Positions 20,166 to 32,524 of a DNA stretch of 64,000 nucleotides are shown one piece after another. Below the pieces are notes generated by a model that saw nothing but the letters and a program-made list of their open reading frames with translations, did not search any database and was not told the DNA's origin. The DNA is taken from the NCBI GenBank assembly GCA_023376005.1, contig CM042160.1:88000955-88064954 (forward strand). Reading direction: 5' to 3'. The stretch comes from Doryteuthis pealeii. Lineage: Eukaryota > Mollusca > Cephalopoda > Myopsida > Loliginidae. The stretch's first letter is position 1, and each line of letters begins with the position of its first letter. Position numbers and translations under genes: made by a program.

Positions 20166-21031
20166 TCCTATTATAATGTGTGTTTGTCTGTCTGTAACCG
20201 AAACTATATCACCACCCAAGTCACAATTCCCTTAGTTATTTACGTCACATTCTCAATGGTTTTATTGTTTTTATTTAAACCTCAATTATTTTCAAAATTG
20301 TTTTACATAATTAATACTGTCGACCATATTTACATACTAGATTTTAACCACGTACCCCACGTGTACGGGTTAGGCGCAAGGCCCTATTAATGTGCGACCA
20401 CCCACGAACCGAAGCTCATGGGTAGCGGGTGCAAAAAATGCGTTGATCCCGTCGGCATTCCACCTCAAGGGAGTCGCCTCGTGCACTGGGTAATAAACCC
20501 AGCCCTGCCCCTTTAAATCAAGGGGGCAGGTGTTGCCTGGGGGGTGGCCCCCTGGGATCGACGCCGTTAATTATATCAATGGTCCAGAGGCCGAAGCCAC
20601 TGTTGACCATATCAACATACTAATAACAAGCAATTGTATTTATATATACAACAAAATAGCGGTTTACAGTGTGGACGATAAGGCTAATTTGCATATTGAT
20701 ATTAAAGGTTTGATTTTAATAAATATGTGGTTAGTATTATTGATTTATAATTATTTGGATTTATCTAAATGAATATGAGCAAAAATCTCGGGTATAAATC
20801 TTAAAAGAAATCCATTAATAAGAAGAAATAACTAATTTTATTCTTTATTTCCTATTTTAACTAAATTAGGAAAATTTAGCAATGAAAGACGGGAGTGATG
20901 GAAGAGTAAGTCTCAGTTGTTCTATTTTTCGATTATACCCCCCTCTATTATCTGCATTCTTATTCAGTTTCATTAGCCTTTCTAATTTAATATAATATTT
21001 TATTAAATTAAAACTCAAATATATTTGCTAG
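20166..21031 (+). mobile_element. Non-autonomous Helitron-like element (subfamily 2), split by repeat C
   Basis: Starts TCCTATTATAATG after A20165 and ends in CTAG before T21032. It matches 41222-41862 along its length. The 3' hairpin seen in that copy is missing here. Repeat C has inserted at about 20340-20600. Confidence 0.75.
20340..20601 (+). mobile_element. GC-rich repeat C with target duplication
   Basis: The insert runs from about ATTTTAACCACGTACC to GGTCCAGAGGCCGAAGCC and includes GGGGGCAGGTGTTGCC and CTGGGATCGACGCC. The host Helitron motif is present on both sides as tgtcgaccatatttacatac and tgttgaccatatcaacatac. That is a target duplication of about 20 bases, as expected of LINE-driven insertion. 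Confidence 0.7.
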
Positions 21032-21124
21032 TACCATTAAATGAAGATACTAAACCGAACCTAAATATTTAGACTGAATAATAAAACAAAGAAGAAGAAA
21101 AAAAAAACCCTAATCGACCTATCT

Positions 21125-21335
21125 AGGGGGCTTCTTAGAATACGATAACTATATCCCTCGCAGAGGGGTAAGACTCCCTCAAAAGGGTGTCAGGTATGAC
21201 ACTAAACTGTATCTGATGATGAGGTTCTACTTCTGGAGATCTGAGGAATGTGGAGTACCCCTTCATTGCCATTACTCCCGGGTCAACTCTGACCCGGAGT
21301 GGTAGTACCTGTTAGGGTCCCATCTATGGATCAAA
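21125..21335 (+). mobile_element. LINE 3'-end repeat (family E) fragment
   Basis: Contains GCAGAGGGGTAAGACTCCC, TGAGGAATGTGGAGTACCCC and GTAGTACCTGTTAGGGTCCC, without the tail. Confidence 0.65.
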
Positions 21336-21434
21336 TTTATCTGTTAAAAATTATTATTATTCTATAGGACCGTGTACGATCCCCCCCCCCGAAAAAAAAG
21401 ACAAAAAAACCTTTTAAGAAACAAATATGAACAT

Positions 21435-22248
21435 TAGGTACCTCCAAAATAGGTCACGTGATCAGTTTAGACCATATTGAAGGAAGAAACGTAAATATTT
21501 TTGAACTTTTTTTTTCAATTTCGCAAAAAAGAAATAACGAACATAAAGAGTTGTTACAAAGAAAAACAGTTAATTCAAAGATCAAATTATCCGATTGGGG
21601 AAAAATTACTCATCATTATCTTGAAAAATAAGTAAAACAGCCCGTTTATCTATAACACGGTCAGTTTCTTTATTGATATTTTTAGCAGAATTCTGTATTT
21701 ATAATTCTTTTACTAAAAAGCTCTTGCATTGAGATTTATAAAAACCTTCTGACATAATTATTCAGACTCTTATCTTTATAGAAAAAAGTAAAAATCGTTT
21801 TTGCCGGTTCATCTTTTTTCATATTTCATAAAATAAACTAGGGGAGGGGGTAGACCTCGTAAAAAATATTTCCCCTAATATATTTTAGAAAAAACTATTT
21901 CAGACATATTTTCGTCCAAAGATAAGTAAACATGGACATTTTCGTGAAAATCTGACCATTAATTGATTTTTCATAGAATTAAAATAAAAAGCCTTTAGTC
22001 ATAAATTGTTTTTTTGGCTACGTTAAATTTCAATTGATTTAACGGTGCAAAAATGTAAACATTGTTTTTCGTTTATAATTTTCATTATTTCCGTACGCTG
22101 AAAAAATTTACAAAAAATCATCAGGAGTTTGTTTAATGTTTCTTCTTTCGAATGTACAATTAAAAAAAAAAAATTAACCTTTATGCAAGTTTTATTGGAT
22201 CAAATATAGGGGGGGGGTAAATTTCACAGGGAAAATTGGTGGTACCTA
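21435..22248. mobile_element. hAT-like non-autonomous element with 8-bp target duplication
   Basis: Terminal inverted repeats TAGGTACCTCC and GGTGGTACCTA. Flanks ATGAACAT (21427-21434) and GTGAACAT (22249-22256) agree at seven of eight positions. Internal blocks are shared with the elements at 26.47, 47.6, 48.17 and 52.9 kb. No transposase frame is present. The 8-bp duplication points to the hAT superfamily. Confidence 0.75.
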
Positions 22249-22440
22249 GTGAACATACAATGAACGCTATTCCTAACCTCTAGGCATAAAATAACCCCAG
22301 ACGGTTTGACATGACGTTAAAATCAACAAGGTAAAAAAAAAATGTATTCTGAATCAAAAATAAAAAAATTATTCAGTAACTAAACCACTTTAGAAAATTT
22401 AACATTTAAATTCACCTGATAATGATTGTAAATTTTGTTG

Positions 22441-23100
22441 GTAATGAAGGACTATTTGCTCGTAAATTCCTACCATAAAATAAACTGAACCCCCATTTTA
22501 TGTCCGTGTTTTTGCAATAAATGTTTTATTTTTCTTGCACCCGTTATTTTACAATACAAAATATATTTTATTTATTTATTTTAATATTCATTTCAATGTG
22601 CATATTCTAAAAGTTTTTATTTTGTGAGAATGGTTAGTTTTAAAGTGGGGGCTCGTTTTACAATTTAGGCATAAATTGGATCCTCCTTTTATGACCGTAA
22701 TTTTGTTTTTTCGTCGACGATGATTAAAATCTGACGTTTTTATTTTAGAGTAGCAAAGCCAAAAAGAAAAGAAATAACAACAACAAATGGTAATATTCAA
22801 CTTTTTACTCGCAAATTCCTGCCATAAAATTAGGCTTGGGCATTTTATGGTAGGAATTTACGAGTAAAAAGTTGAAGTGTAAAAACGAGCCCCACTTTAA
22901 AACTAACCATTCTCACAAAATAAAAACTTTTAGAATATACACATTGAAGTGAATATTAAAATAAATAAATAAAATATATTTTGTATTGTAACATAACGGG
23001 TGCAAGAAAAATAAAACATTTATTGCAAAAACACGGACTTAAAATGAGGGTTCAGTTTATTTTATGGTAGGAATTTACGAGCAAATAGTCCTTTATTACC
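22441..23100. mobile_element. Foldback element, 660 bp, copy 1
   Basis: GGTAATGAAGGACTATTTGC at the left is mirrored by GCAAATAGTCCTTTATTACC at the right. Arms of about 225 bases flank a centre that has its own hairpin (about 22797-22873). Flanks ATTTTGTTG and ATTTTTTTT may be a 9-bp duplication. A left-truncated copy is at 52335-52934. Confidence 0.8.
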
Positions 23101-24385
23101 ATTTTTTTTTAATGAGAAAGTTTTTAAAATTATGTGAATTCTCAAGTAAAGTTAAAAAAAAAAGGGTACCAGATACTAACTCATAATTTACTCCCTGACC
23201 AAGCAAAACCAGAACTCGTTCACAGCCCCAACATTTCTTTTTTTTTAAACAAGAGGAAGCGTTATAGTAAGACCCCTCATTGTGCAGCTACGTGCACAAC
23301 AACACGTGTGTTGTACACAACACACAATAACATTGTGAACAAACATTCGCTTAACTGAAACTTCTCTGCCTTTTGGGCTGAGGAGGGCAGATTTACCCCA
23401 AGTCCAGTCCAAAAGGGGCCAACGCCCCTACTCTGGCTGCACCTACACCCATTGCACACACAAAAAAGGGGTGACGATAAAGAAGGTTTGAAATGTCTCA
23501 CAAACGAAAATGCTGATCGCTGACGAATTAGGAAAGGACAATTTTTATCACTAACCTCCTGTGTGCAGGAGTCCACCCCTCGTGGGAAGGTCGTATAAAT
23601 AAAGTAAATAAATAAATAATGGATAAATAAATAAAATAACAGTCGAGATTTTAAAATGAAAAGTGTCACTGTCGTACAGTGTACATATCTTTTTAGATAA
23701 TCTATTTTTTAAATAACTTTAACACAATTTTTTTTTTCATTTAGATGCGTCAAATTTGAGTTAGTTGGTTAAAAATAAATAAATATGAAAAATGCTTACC
23801 TATTAAACGGTATCGCTTGTTACTTTTTCACAACAAAAACTGGAAACACCACCAAATTTCTTTCCGACCAGACGTCATAAATGTACAAAGACGAAAGAGA
23901 AAAATAACTGATAGTTTGTTTGTTGTTTTTTAGAGAGAAACATGAGGCAGGACATCCTTGCCTTTTTTTTTGTCTTCCTTGTGGGACCTTTCTTTTTTCT
24001 TTTAATTTAATCTTTATCTAACATAAAAAAAAAACAGAGACGAAAAATAGATAAATAAAATAAAATGAAATAAATAATAATAATAATAATAAAAAACGAT
24101 AGGAGATATCAAAAGCTATTTTATTGTGAGTATACGTGTATGTATGTCTGTATATATGTGTATATATTCATATATTCATATATTTATATTCATATTTATG
24201 TTTATAATATATATATGCGTTGCCAAGGTAAGGCGAAACTAGTGAGTGTGAGGATAGGAGGAGACCGCGGTGTGTTTCTGACGTTTTCACCTGGAGTAGT
24301 GACCGAAGTTTTGTTTAAGTATTAAAAAAAAAAAGGAAAAGAAAATCAAAAACAAACAAAAAACAAATAAAAACAAAAAAAACAA
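23101..24385. other. Unassigned region
   Basis: A GC-richer stretch at about 23270-23600 includes ACACGTGTGTTGTACACAAC and CCTCCTGTGTGCAGGAG inverted repeats and an open minus frame of 130 codons. That frame resembles nothing I know and is probably repeat-derived. The rest is AT-rich with TA/TATG tracts near 24140-24215. Confidence 0.4.
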
Positions 24386-24387
24386 AC

Positions 24388-24395
24388 AAACAACA

Positions 24396-24464
<69 letters not shown>
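24388..24464. repeat. (CA)n microsatellite
   Basis: About 35 consecutive CA units with one interruption. Confidence 0.95.
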
Positions 24465-24468
<4 letters not shown>

Positions 24469-24529
24469 CCTGAAGCGTACAACAGGCTACATTTTTTTAA
24501 ACAATGTAAACAGGTCACTCGAGACAAGA

Positions 24530-24992
24530 GAAAGCTCTCTTTCTCTTTCTCTGTCTCTGTCTGTCCTCCTCTCTCTGTCTCCTTTTCTCTTTCTTTCTCT
24601 CTACCCCTCTCTCTCTATCTCTCACACACCTATCTTTATTTCAGGAAATTCATCAGGTCTTACTAAAGAAAGAAAAAAAAAAAAAAAGGAAAGAGTTATG
24701 TGAGATTGTTCGTGTGTGTGTATATCTTTCTCTCTGTCTCTATGTCTGCCCTCCCCCGTCTTTCGATTTATCTCTCTCTCTCTCTCTCCCCTCTCTCTCT
24801 CCCTTTCTCTCTCTGTCGCTCTCCCACGCGCATCATACACACACACCTATCTTTATTTAAGGAAATTCATCAGGTCTTACATGAAAAAAAAAAAAAAAAA
24901 AGAAAAGAAAAAAAGAAAGACTAAGCTACAGTGTTACCCGTGTGTGTCACTGTGTGTCTTTCTTTCTCTCTCCACCCTCTCTCTCTCCTTGT

Positions 24993-25037
<45 letters not shown>

Positions 25038-25272
25038 GTACGCACACACACATACATACAACTGCATTTATTTCAGGAAATTCATCAGGTCTTACATAAA
25101 AAAAAGAAAAGAAAAAGCGTTACCTATGTGTGTGTGTGTGTGTGTGTGTGTCACCGTATGTCTTTCTTCTCTCTCTGCCTCTCTGTCGTCTCTCTCTCTT
25201 CTCTCTCTCTCTCTCTCTCTCTGCTCTCTCTGTCGTTTCTCTTCTCTCTCTCTCTCTCTCTGCCTCTCTGTC

Positions 25273-25316
<44 letters not shown>

Positions 25317-25349
25317 TTCTCTTTCTCTCTCTCTCTCTCTGCCTCTCTG

Positions 25350-25381
<32 letters not shown>

Positions 25382-25389
25382 CTCTCTCT

Positions 25390-25454
<65 letters not shown>

Positions 25455-25572
25455 GTTCTCTTTCTCTCTCTCTCTCTCTCCCCCCTCTCACCCTCTCACA
25501 CACACACGCACATGCACACACACACACATACACGCACACACTCACACATGCACACGCACACACACATGCACA

Positions 25573-25617
<45 letters not shown>

Positions 25618-25720
25618 TCTTTATTTCAAGAAATTCAGCAGGTCTTTAAAAAAAGGAAAAAAAGGGAAAAAAAAGAAAAGAAAGACTATGTGACATTATT
25701 ACCTGTTCGTGTGTATGCAT
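24530..25720 (+). repeat. Higher-order array of (TC)n, (CA)n and a 27-bp unique core
   Basis: Four modules at about 24635, 24855, 25063 and 25618 each carry tatttcaggaaattcatc-type sequence followed by aggtctta, an A-rich tract and a TGTG/TCTC expansion. Long serine/leucine or arginine/glutamate frames here (up to 304 codons) come from simple repeats, not genes. Confidence 0.85.
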
Positions 25721-26200
25721 CTGTCTTTCTCTCCCACATTTTTTCTCATACAACACGTTGTTGTACGGTTAGAAAAAAAAAAAACACTCCTTTTTTTTTT
25801 CTCACGAAAATCCACGAGACGTGGTATCGGCTCATCCGGCAGTGACGTTCGTTCATGTTCCGTAATTTTCTAGGGCGAGATATTTTACACTTTTCGGTAG
25901 TGGATTATAAGGAAGGATAAAACACCCGACGAAGCCATGAAATTCCAATCCAAAAATGCTGAAGTAGACAGTTTCGTTATCATAAACGAAAAACCCCGAA
26001 AAATCGTCACACATCCTACTACTGAGATTAAAAAAAAAAAAAAAAAAAAAAAAATCCCTAAAAAAAAAACGGTATCAGTAACAATGCTTTTAAGTTTTAA
26101 CACCCGAAACAAATTTCACATTCCAAACACAGAGTTACTTCCCTTTACACATTAAAATTCACAACCACCTAATTCGCTAGTATGAAAATATTCATCGTTG
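25721..26200. other. Unassigned AT-rich spacer
   Basis: A-tracts near 26029-26054. No recognisable gene. Confidence 0.5.
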
Positions 26201-26204
26201 AAGC

Positions 26205-26265
26205 AAGAGCTCAATCCAACGTCCTGAAGAAGGTCTAACAGACCGAAACGTTATAATGCCGACAT
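26205..26265 (+). ncRNA. Hammerhead-like motif, degenerate copy
   Basis: CTGAAGA (26224-26230), one extra A, stem II GGTCT/AGACC (26232-26236 with 26240-26244) closed by AAC, then GAAACGTT. Stem III would be only ACGT and stem I is not evident. This is a relic or a dimer-dependent form. Confidence 0.45.
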
Positions 26266-26471
26266 CACTATCAACAATAAACATCCATTTTGTACATCCC
26301 GTGTTTGTCTACCTTTCTCCACATATTAAAATATATAAAGTAGGCAAATATCATTTAGCCGTGGTTTTTGTTTGATTTCAATGGCATGTCAACCCGTTTA
26401 GGGTTATTTCATGCCCAGAGGTTAGGGAATCGCGTTTAATGTACAGGATCGGCTGGGGCTTTAGAATACAT

Positions 26472-27537
26472 TAGGTACCACCAATTTTACTCTGTGAAAT
26501 TTAACCCCCCCCACACACACTATATTTAACACAATGAAACTTGCAGAAAAATTAATATTTTCTTGAAAAATTTTTTTCCATTCGAAAGAAAAAACATTAA
26601 ACAAACTCCTGATTTAAAAAAAAATTTCAGCTCACGAAAATAATGAATATTATGATTGAAAAACAATGTTTTTATTTTTGCACTGTTGAATCATCTGAAA
26701 TGTAACGTAGCTATAAACAAGTTACGATAAGAGGATTAAAAAAAAAATTCTATGAAAAATCAATTAATAATCTAATTTTCACGAAAATTTCCATAAATGT
26801 TTACTTTGGATGTAAATACATCTGAAATAGTTTTTTTCTAAAATATATTAGGGGAAATAGTTTTTACGAGGTCTATCCCCTCCCCTATTTTATCTTATGA
26901 GAAAAAAAAAATGACGCGTCAGAAAAATTTTGTACTTTTTTTCTATAAAGATAAGAGTCTGAATAACTATATCAATGAAATTGTATAACGTACCAAGCTG
27001 TATTTTTTTGAGGAAAAATTAATGAAATTGGAAATAAAAAGTGCAATATTAATATTTTAACATTTTTTTTGTTTTTCCGTATATTCTAAGAACCAAAAAT
27101 TACTATTCAACAATAAAAATGACAAATTCTTTTAAAAATATTAATCGAGCTTGGATCGGACCAACTTTTAGTTCACCTGAATTCTAAAAATCATATATTT
27201 AAATATCCGTGATTGAAAATCTTGTAAAATTTAATTTCTTAAAAAAAAAATTTCTTTTGACAATTTAATAGAATATAGTACATACTAATTACATAAGCAA
27301 AAAAAAGTTTTCAAATATTAATATTATGACATTTTTTTTACACCTTTTATTTCCAAATTCATTAATTTTTCCTAAAAAAAACTACACCTCATACATTCAT
27401 ACAATTTCATTGATATAGTTATTCAGCCTCTAATCTTTAGATAGACCTCTAATCTTTAGATAGTGCAAAAATGAAAACATTGTTTTTCAATCATAATTTT
27501 CATTATTTTCGTAAGCTGATAAAAAATTTAAAAATTC
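26472..27537. mobile_element. hAT-like foldback element, right end lost in (TA)n
   Basis: Left terminus TAGGTACCACCAATTTT at 26472. The interior matches the 48.17-kb element to about 27060, then turns into inverted copies of its own left half. For example, gcaaaaatgaaaacattg near 27464 mirrors 26670-26690. It stops at a TA tract (27538-27561). Confidence 0.65.
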
Positions 27538-27562
27538 ATATATATATATATATATATATATA

Positions 27563-27640
27563 CTAGACAAAACGTGACCCGTTGGGTCACCCATGAAGCT
27601 CTCTCAAGATGATTAGGGAAAAGAGTAGGATCTGCCAAAA
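27563..27640 (-). mobile_element. Helitron-like 3' end
   Basis: On the minus strand, hairpin TGACCCAACGGGTCA (about 27575-27589) is followed by CGTTTTGT and CTAG, then T of the TA tract. This is a Helitron-type terminus. The 5' end was not found. Confidence 0.5.
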
Positions 27641-27774
27641 TATCATCTGCTTTTCATTTTTAAAAACGAACTAAAATTTATTAAATTGTTTATTTAAGGT
27701 CAAATTTTTGTCTAAGTCGAAAAGTAGTAACATCAGTAAAAAAGCAAAATAATATTACACATATAATTTATATA

Positions 27775-28340
27775 TGTAATTAAAAACAACCTTAATCCCC
27801 TAAAACCGTAACCCAATTCGCAAAATGTTAATTCATAGACTGTAGTTAAACTGTTATTGGGTACCAGCAAAAAATTTTCTGTTTTAATTTTCCAACCTAA
27901 GTCAGAAGTCAGTCCTACATTCTATGAATTAACATTTTGCGAATTAGGTTACGGTTTTAGGGGATTTAGGTTGTTTTTAATTATGTATTGCTTTAAAGAA
28001 TAAACAACAAAAAAAACAAATTACTATACATTTAATTAACCATTGAAATTAATTATTGAATCTATTATTGAGACAGTTGTTTGTGTTAGTATTGCAATGT
28101 ATAATTTCAATTAAACTTAGTTTAAAAAATATTTTTCAACATTAAATGTATAGTAATTTGTGTTTTTTGTTGTTTATTTTTTTAAGCAATACGTAATTAA
28201 AAACAACCTTAATCCCCTAAAACCGTAACCAAATTCGCAAAATGTTAATTCATAGACTGCAGTTAAACTGTCATTTGGTACCAGCAAAAAACTTTCTGTT
28301 TTAATTTTACCGACCTAAACCAGAAGTCAGTCAATTTAAA
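27775..28340. mobile_element. Foldback element with arms of about 190 bp, copy 2 (rearranged)
   Basis: The arm sequence AATCCCCTAAAACCGTAACC occurs at 27792 and 28213 in the plus sense, with an inverted copy near 27940-27965. There are therefore three arms, and the central spacer is inverted relative to the 18.7-kb copy. Confidence 0.7.
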
Positions 28341-28960
28341 TATATAACTATTTTTTTACCCAACATGAAATATTTATTAAAGTAAGTTTAATACTCTATG
28401 AATTAATAATTAAAGTAATTTAAAAAATCTATTTTAAAGCATGATTTCAATTTCGTAAAATTTACGCTCAACTAAAATTGAAATCATGCCGTAAAAAGAT
28501 ACTTTTGTTTTGTTTTATCAAAACAAACCAAAATTTCTCTGTGGTCTGGAGAAAGGTAGGGGCGAATCTACCTAGAGTTAGGAGGTGCTGGGAGGGTGTT
28601 TGAGTGCTGATTTTTACAGGCAGTGGGCACTCCCACTCCGTATAACTCGACTACTCACATTAACTCTCCCACTCACGGTAACTCTATATAGAGGGAGAGT
28701 GGAAGAGAGTCAGGTCTAATTTAGACAGGGATTGGTCGGTTGTTGACTTAATTGCTAATTACGCCTAATTAAAACCAATTAAACTGAATTTTTTTTCAAA
28801 CACTGGGTAGTGCTAAAACCAAGGAATATCTAAGTATAAATATTGTGTCCATAACATAAATAGAAAAAAATCCTTTAGCTGGCGAAGGTTGATAAACTCA
28901 GCTTTAGTATAATAATAGATATATATGAGAGATATAGACAAGTAATATTCTCATTTCTCT
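28341..28960. other. Unassigned spacer
   Basis: Contains short complementary segments around 28440-28480 and an inverted pair near 28640-28700 (ACTCTCCC / GGGAGAGT). No gene seen. Confidence 0.45.
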
Positions 28961-28967
28961 GAATGTT

Positions 28968-29403
28968 TGAGATGAGGCTTAATGATTAGTATTATCTGCG
29001 TTATTCGGACTATTGTCCTCATCTTCATTGTTATCAGTACAACGTTTCGGCCAATATGCCCTCCGGCCTTCTTCAGGTATTTCTTGTCTGACTCTGGAAC
29101 CTTCTCAGACTCGCCCCTACCCCAGCTATGGTTAGCGGAATGAGAACAGGATACCCCTATGGACTGAATAAAGGGTTAGGTTCAAAGTTCCGTGATGGTT
29201 CTCGATTACGACAACAAAGTTCCCGATTATGACAAGAAGTTTCCCGAGTCCGAAAAGAAGGTTCCCGAGTCCGACAAGAAATACCTGAAGAAGGCCGGAG
29301 GGCATATCGGCCGAAACGTTGTACTGATAACAATAAAGATGAGGACAATAGTCCGAATAACGCAGATAATACTAATCATCAAGCCTCATCTCAAACATTC
29401 CGA
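28968..29403. mobile_element. Palindromic element with paired hammerhead-like motifs
   Basis: The left arm (about 28968-29110) and right arm (about 29260-29402) are inverted copies. Each carries CTGAAGA, an extra A, stem II GGCCG/CGGCC and GAAACGTTGTA: plus strand 29285-29325, minus strand 29037-29076. Between the arms, a 20-21-bp unit (TCCCGA..ACGACAAGAA) repeats about four times at 29198-29281. TA- and TC-rich DNA flanks it. Confidence 0.7.
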
Positions 29404-30282
29404 TAAATTGTTAAGTGTTTCTTTTTCATTCCAAACATTACTCTCTCTCTCTCTCTCTGTCTGTCTCTCTGTCTCTCTCTCTCTGTCTGTCTCTCTCTCT
29501 ATATATATATATATTAGATCTTTGCCCTGAAGAGCTACTATGCAAAACTCTTAGTAGGTATATCTGACTCATTAGGTTTAACTTTATTATTTGCTCTACT
29601 TAGGTATTGAGCACTCTTTACTTTTTAGCTTTAGATAATCCTGGTGATTTATATATATTTTTTCATATATATAATTTTTTTCTTTTGGCCAAATATTATA
29701 GTATCAACCGATTATTTTCAGTTGGTACGAATATCTTGGTTTTTTCTTTTTTCAAATTTTTTTTTCCCCAGGTGATGTTTGGTAGTATATTTTTACAATC
29801 AAACACCGTGTAAACAAGCCCCCCCCCTCACACACACACAAGTTGAAATAATTCCAAAGAATTATACACTAGGCCTCTCTTTGAACTTCCAGTCAGTTCC
29901 GATTGTCTCATGGTACACTGTTGATTTTACATCATAATAGAAAGAAAGATGATAATTTATCTTTTAACCATTTTTATTCCGCTTTATTCAATGCATAAGC
30001 TTGTTTTGTGGCTTTTTGGTTTGTTGCTTGAAACAAAGAAAAATCTTTGCCAACAGCGAATTCTGATTAGAATCCATATTCCCAAACAACAAATCCGCAA
30101 GCTATCACTGTGTCTTTTTTTGTTTATATAAAAAGTTTTCAGAAATTTGTTTAGTCACTGGAATCATTAGTTTTTAGCTGGCTTAATAAGTATTTATTTT
30201 CATGCCTACATTTTGATATGAGTTCTGATCGTTTGTTGAATAGTTGATTTTTCTCAGGGAAGGTTATTAATGTTAATCTTGT
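29404..30282. other. AT-rich spacer with TC microsatellite
   Basis: TC/TG tract at about 29442-29500. Otherwise unassigned. A segment at about 30150-30250 recurs at 31660-31770 (tttttagctggcttaataag). Confidence 0.5.
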
Positions 30283-31065
30283 TCTTTATTTGTTTTGTTA
30301 CTTTTATTTGTTCTTCTAATTTTTTTTATTTTTTATTTGTTTTGTTACTTTTGTTTTTTATTCTTCTTTTGTTACTTTTGTTTTTTTATTCTTCTATTTT
30401 TTTTATTTTTCATTTTTTTAAAGTATTGTTATTGTTATATTATTTTTTTATTTGTTTTGTTACTTTTGTTTTTTATTCTTCTATTTTTTTAATTTTTCAT
30501 TTTTTTAAAGTTATTGTTATTTTTTTTTTTGTTTTTTACTTTTGTTTTTTATTCTTCTATTTTTTAATTTTTCATTTTTTTTAAAGTATTGTTATATTAT
30601 TTTTTTTTATTTGTTTTGTTACTTTTGTTTTTTTATTCTTCTATTTTTTTTTTTTTTTTTTAAAGTATTGTTATTATATTATTTTTTTATTTGTTTTGTT
30701 ACTTTTGTTTTTTATTCTTCTATTTTTTTAATTTTTCATTTTTTTAAAGTATTGTTATTGTTATATTATTTTTTTTATTTGTTTTGTTACTTTTGTTTTT
30801 TTATTCTTCTATTTTTTTAATTTTAATTTTTTTTAAAGTATTGTTATTGTTATATTATTTTTTATTTGTTTTGTTACTTTTGTTTTTTTATTCTTCTATT
30901 TTTTTAATTTTTCATTTTTTTTAAAGTATTGTTATTGTTATATTATTTTTTTTATTTGTTTTGTTACTTTGTTTTTTATTCTTCTATTTTTTAATTTTTT
31001 TTTTTTAAAGTATTGTTATTGTTATATTATTTTTTTTATTTGTTTTGTTACTTTTTATTTTTGAT
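30283..31065 (+). repeat. Tandem array, about 85-bp AT-rich unit
   Basis: About nine units of ttatttgttttgttactttt, gttttttattcttctatttt and aaagtattgttattgttata. Spacing varies by homopolymer length. The phenylalanine/leucine-rich frames here are low complexity. Confidence 0.85.
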
Positions 31066-31800
31066 TTTCTATTTTTAAAAAAGTATTGTTATTTATTATT
31101 GTTGTATTATTTTAAAAAAAAGTTTATTTTTGTTTTTATATTTTTATTATTGTTGTTTCCTACATGTTTATTTGTTTATGTAATTTTACTTTTGTTTATA
31201 TATGAAGTTTTTGGAAATTTGTTTAGTCACATTAGTTTTTAGCTGGCTTAATGATGGTAACAAAGTTGTGTTTGAGTATTGCCAGTGCTTGATTAAAAAG
31301 AAATGTAATTAATTATTTTAATTAATTATTTTGATTATTTTAAATTAATTAAATTATAATTAAATTATATTAAATTAATTAAATTATATTAATTAGGGAA
31401 AATTATATAAATTAGGGAATAAAATTATTCAATTAATTATATTATATTAATTAATTAAAATTAATTAAATTATATTATATTAAATTAAATTAAAATAATT
31501 AAATTACAAATTGATTATTTTAATTAATTAACTTCAAAAAGTTTTTAGCTGGCTTAATGATGGTAACAAAGTCATGTTCGAGTATTGCCAGTGGTTGATT
31601 AAAAAAAAAAAAAAAATAAAAAGAATAAAAAAGTTCTTAAATTCAATGAATACAATGGTGAATGAATCATTAGTTTTTAGCTGGCTTAATAAGTATTTAT
31701 TTTCATGCCTGCATTTTGATATGAGTTCTGATTGTTTGTTGAATAGTTGATTTTTCTCAGGAAATGTTATTAATGCTAATTTCATTTTATTAGGTAAAGT
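31066..31800. repeat. AT-only stretch and duplicated spacer
   Basis: TTAATTAAATTA-type simple sequence at about 31300-31530. Flanking blocks near 31225-31290 and 31540-31600 are near-identical (tttttagctggcttaatgat), and a third block repeats DNA from about 30160. Confidence 0.65.
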
Positions 31801-31989
31801 TTAGATTGTCAGGTTAAGTTATTATATCCTGGTGTTCCTTATTTTCCAGGTTATTTCTGGTGTGTATTAGTTTGAATTTTGCTTTTCCCAAATCTGTTTT
31901 CATTGAGTTCTGCTATATTCATATTTTTAAGTGTTCAATGATTATTCATTGAATTGTTGCATACTGGCATTAAATTCATGACTCTACTT

Positions 31990-32520
31990 CATGTATCTGC
32001 ATACGTAGCGTAGCGGGTATTGTCACTAACCCTAGACGATATATGTAGTGGTCGCTTAATGAAATCGCAACACATGCTGTATAGTAGTTTTGACTTTATT
32101 TCTTCTCTTGGCTGTACGTGGTTGGCGGCGAGCTTGACAATGAAATGACCGAGGGTTGACAATGAATTCTACTGCTGCTGGGATGGTGAGGTAGAGGGGG
32201 CTGGTGACGGCTCACAGCCCATCGGCTGTGACCGTGAGTGCGGTCACTCACTTGTTCTCCGTTCGCCGTCTCTCTCCTGTCTCACTACTGTCTGCTTGGC
32301 TTGACCCTCTGACTTTTGTATTGACGACCGCCTACGCATCTTTATCTTTTGATCTGATAACTATTTCCGAACTTATTGTTACCCATCCTTCTTTTGTTCG
32401 TTTTACCGGGAAAAAAGTCCTTTGTCATTTTTGTTGTCTTTTCTTTGCTTTGTTTGATTTAACTGGAAATTCATATTTCCGTTTGTACAATATCCAACAT
32501 TTTTTACAGTGAGTTAAAAT
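31990..32520. other. GC-richer unassigned segment
   Basis: Stands out from the AT-rich surroundings. It includes a CACAGCC.ATCGGCTGTG hairpin at about 32213-32230 and a 102-codon plus frame with no recognisable domain. A minus-strand AATAAAG (about 32094-32100) and TGTAAAAAATG...CCACTACA ends would suit an old LTR, but no target duplication was found. Confidence 0.35.
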
Positions 32521-32524
32521 ATTT

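Noticed and set aside
24716..25845. Long serine/leucine-rich and arginine/glutamate-rich open frames
   Set aside because: They consist of TC, TG and CA microsatellite translated in several frames at once.
30270..31242. Phenylalanine/leucine-rich membrane proteins
   Set aside because: Low-complexity T-rich tandem repeat in three frames.
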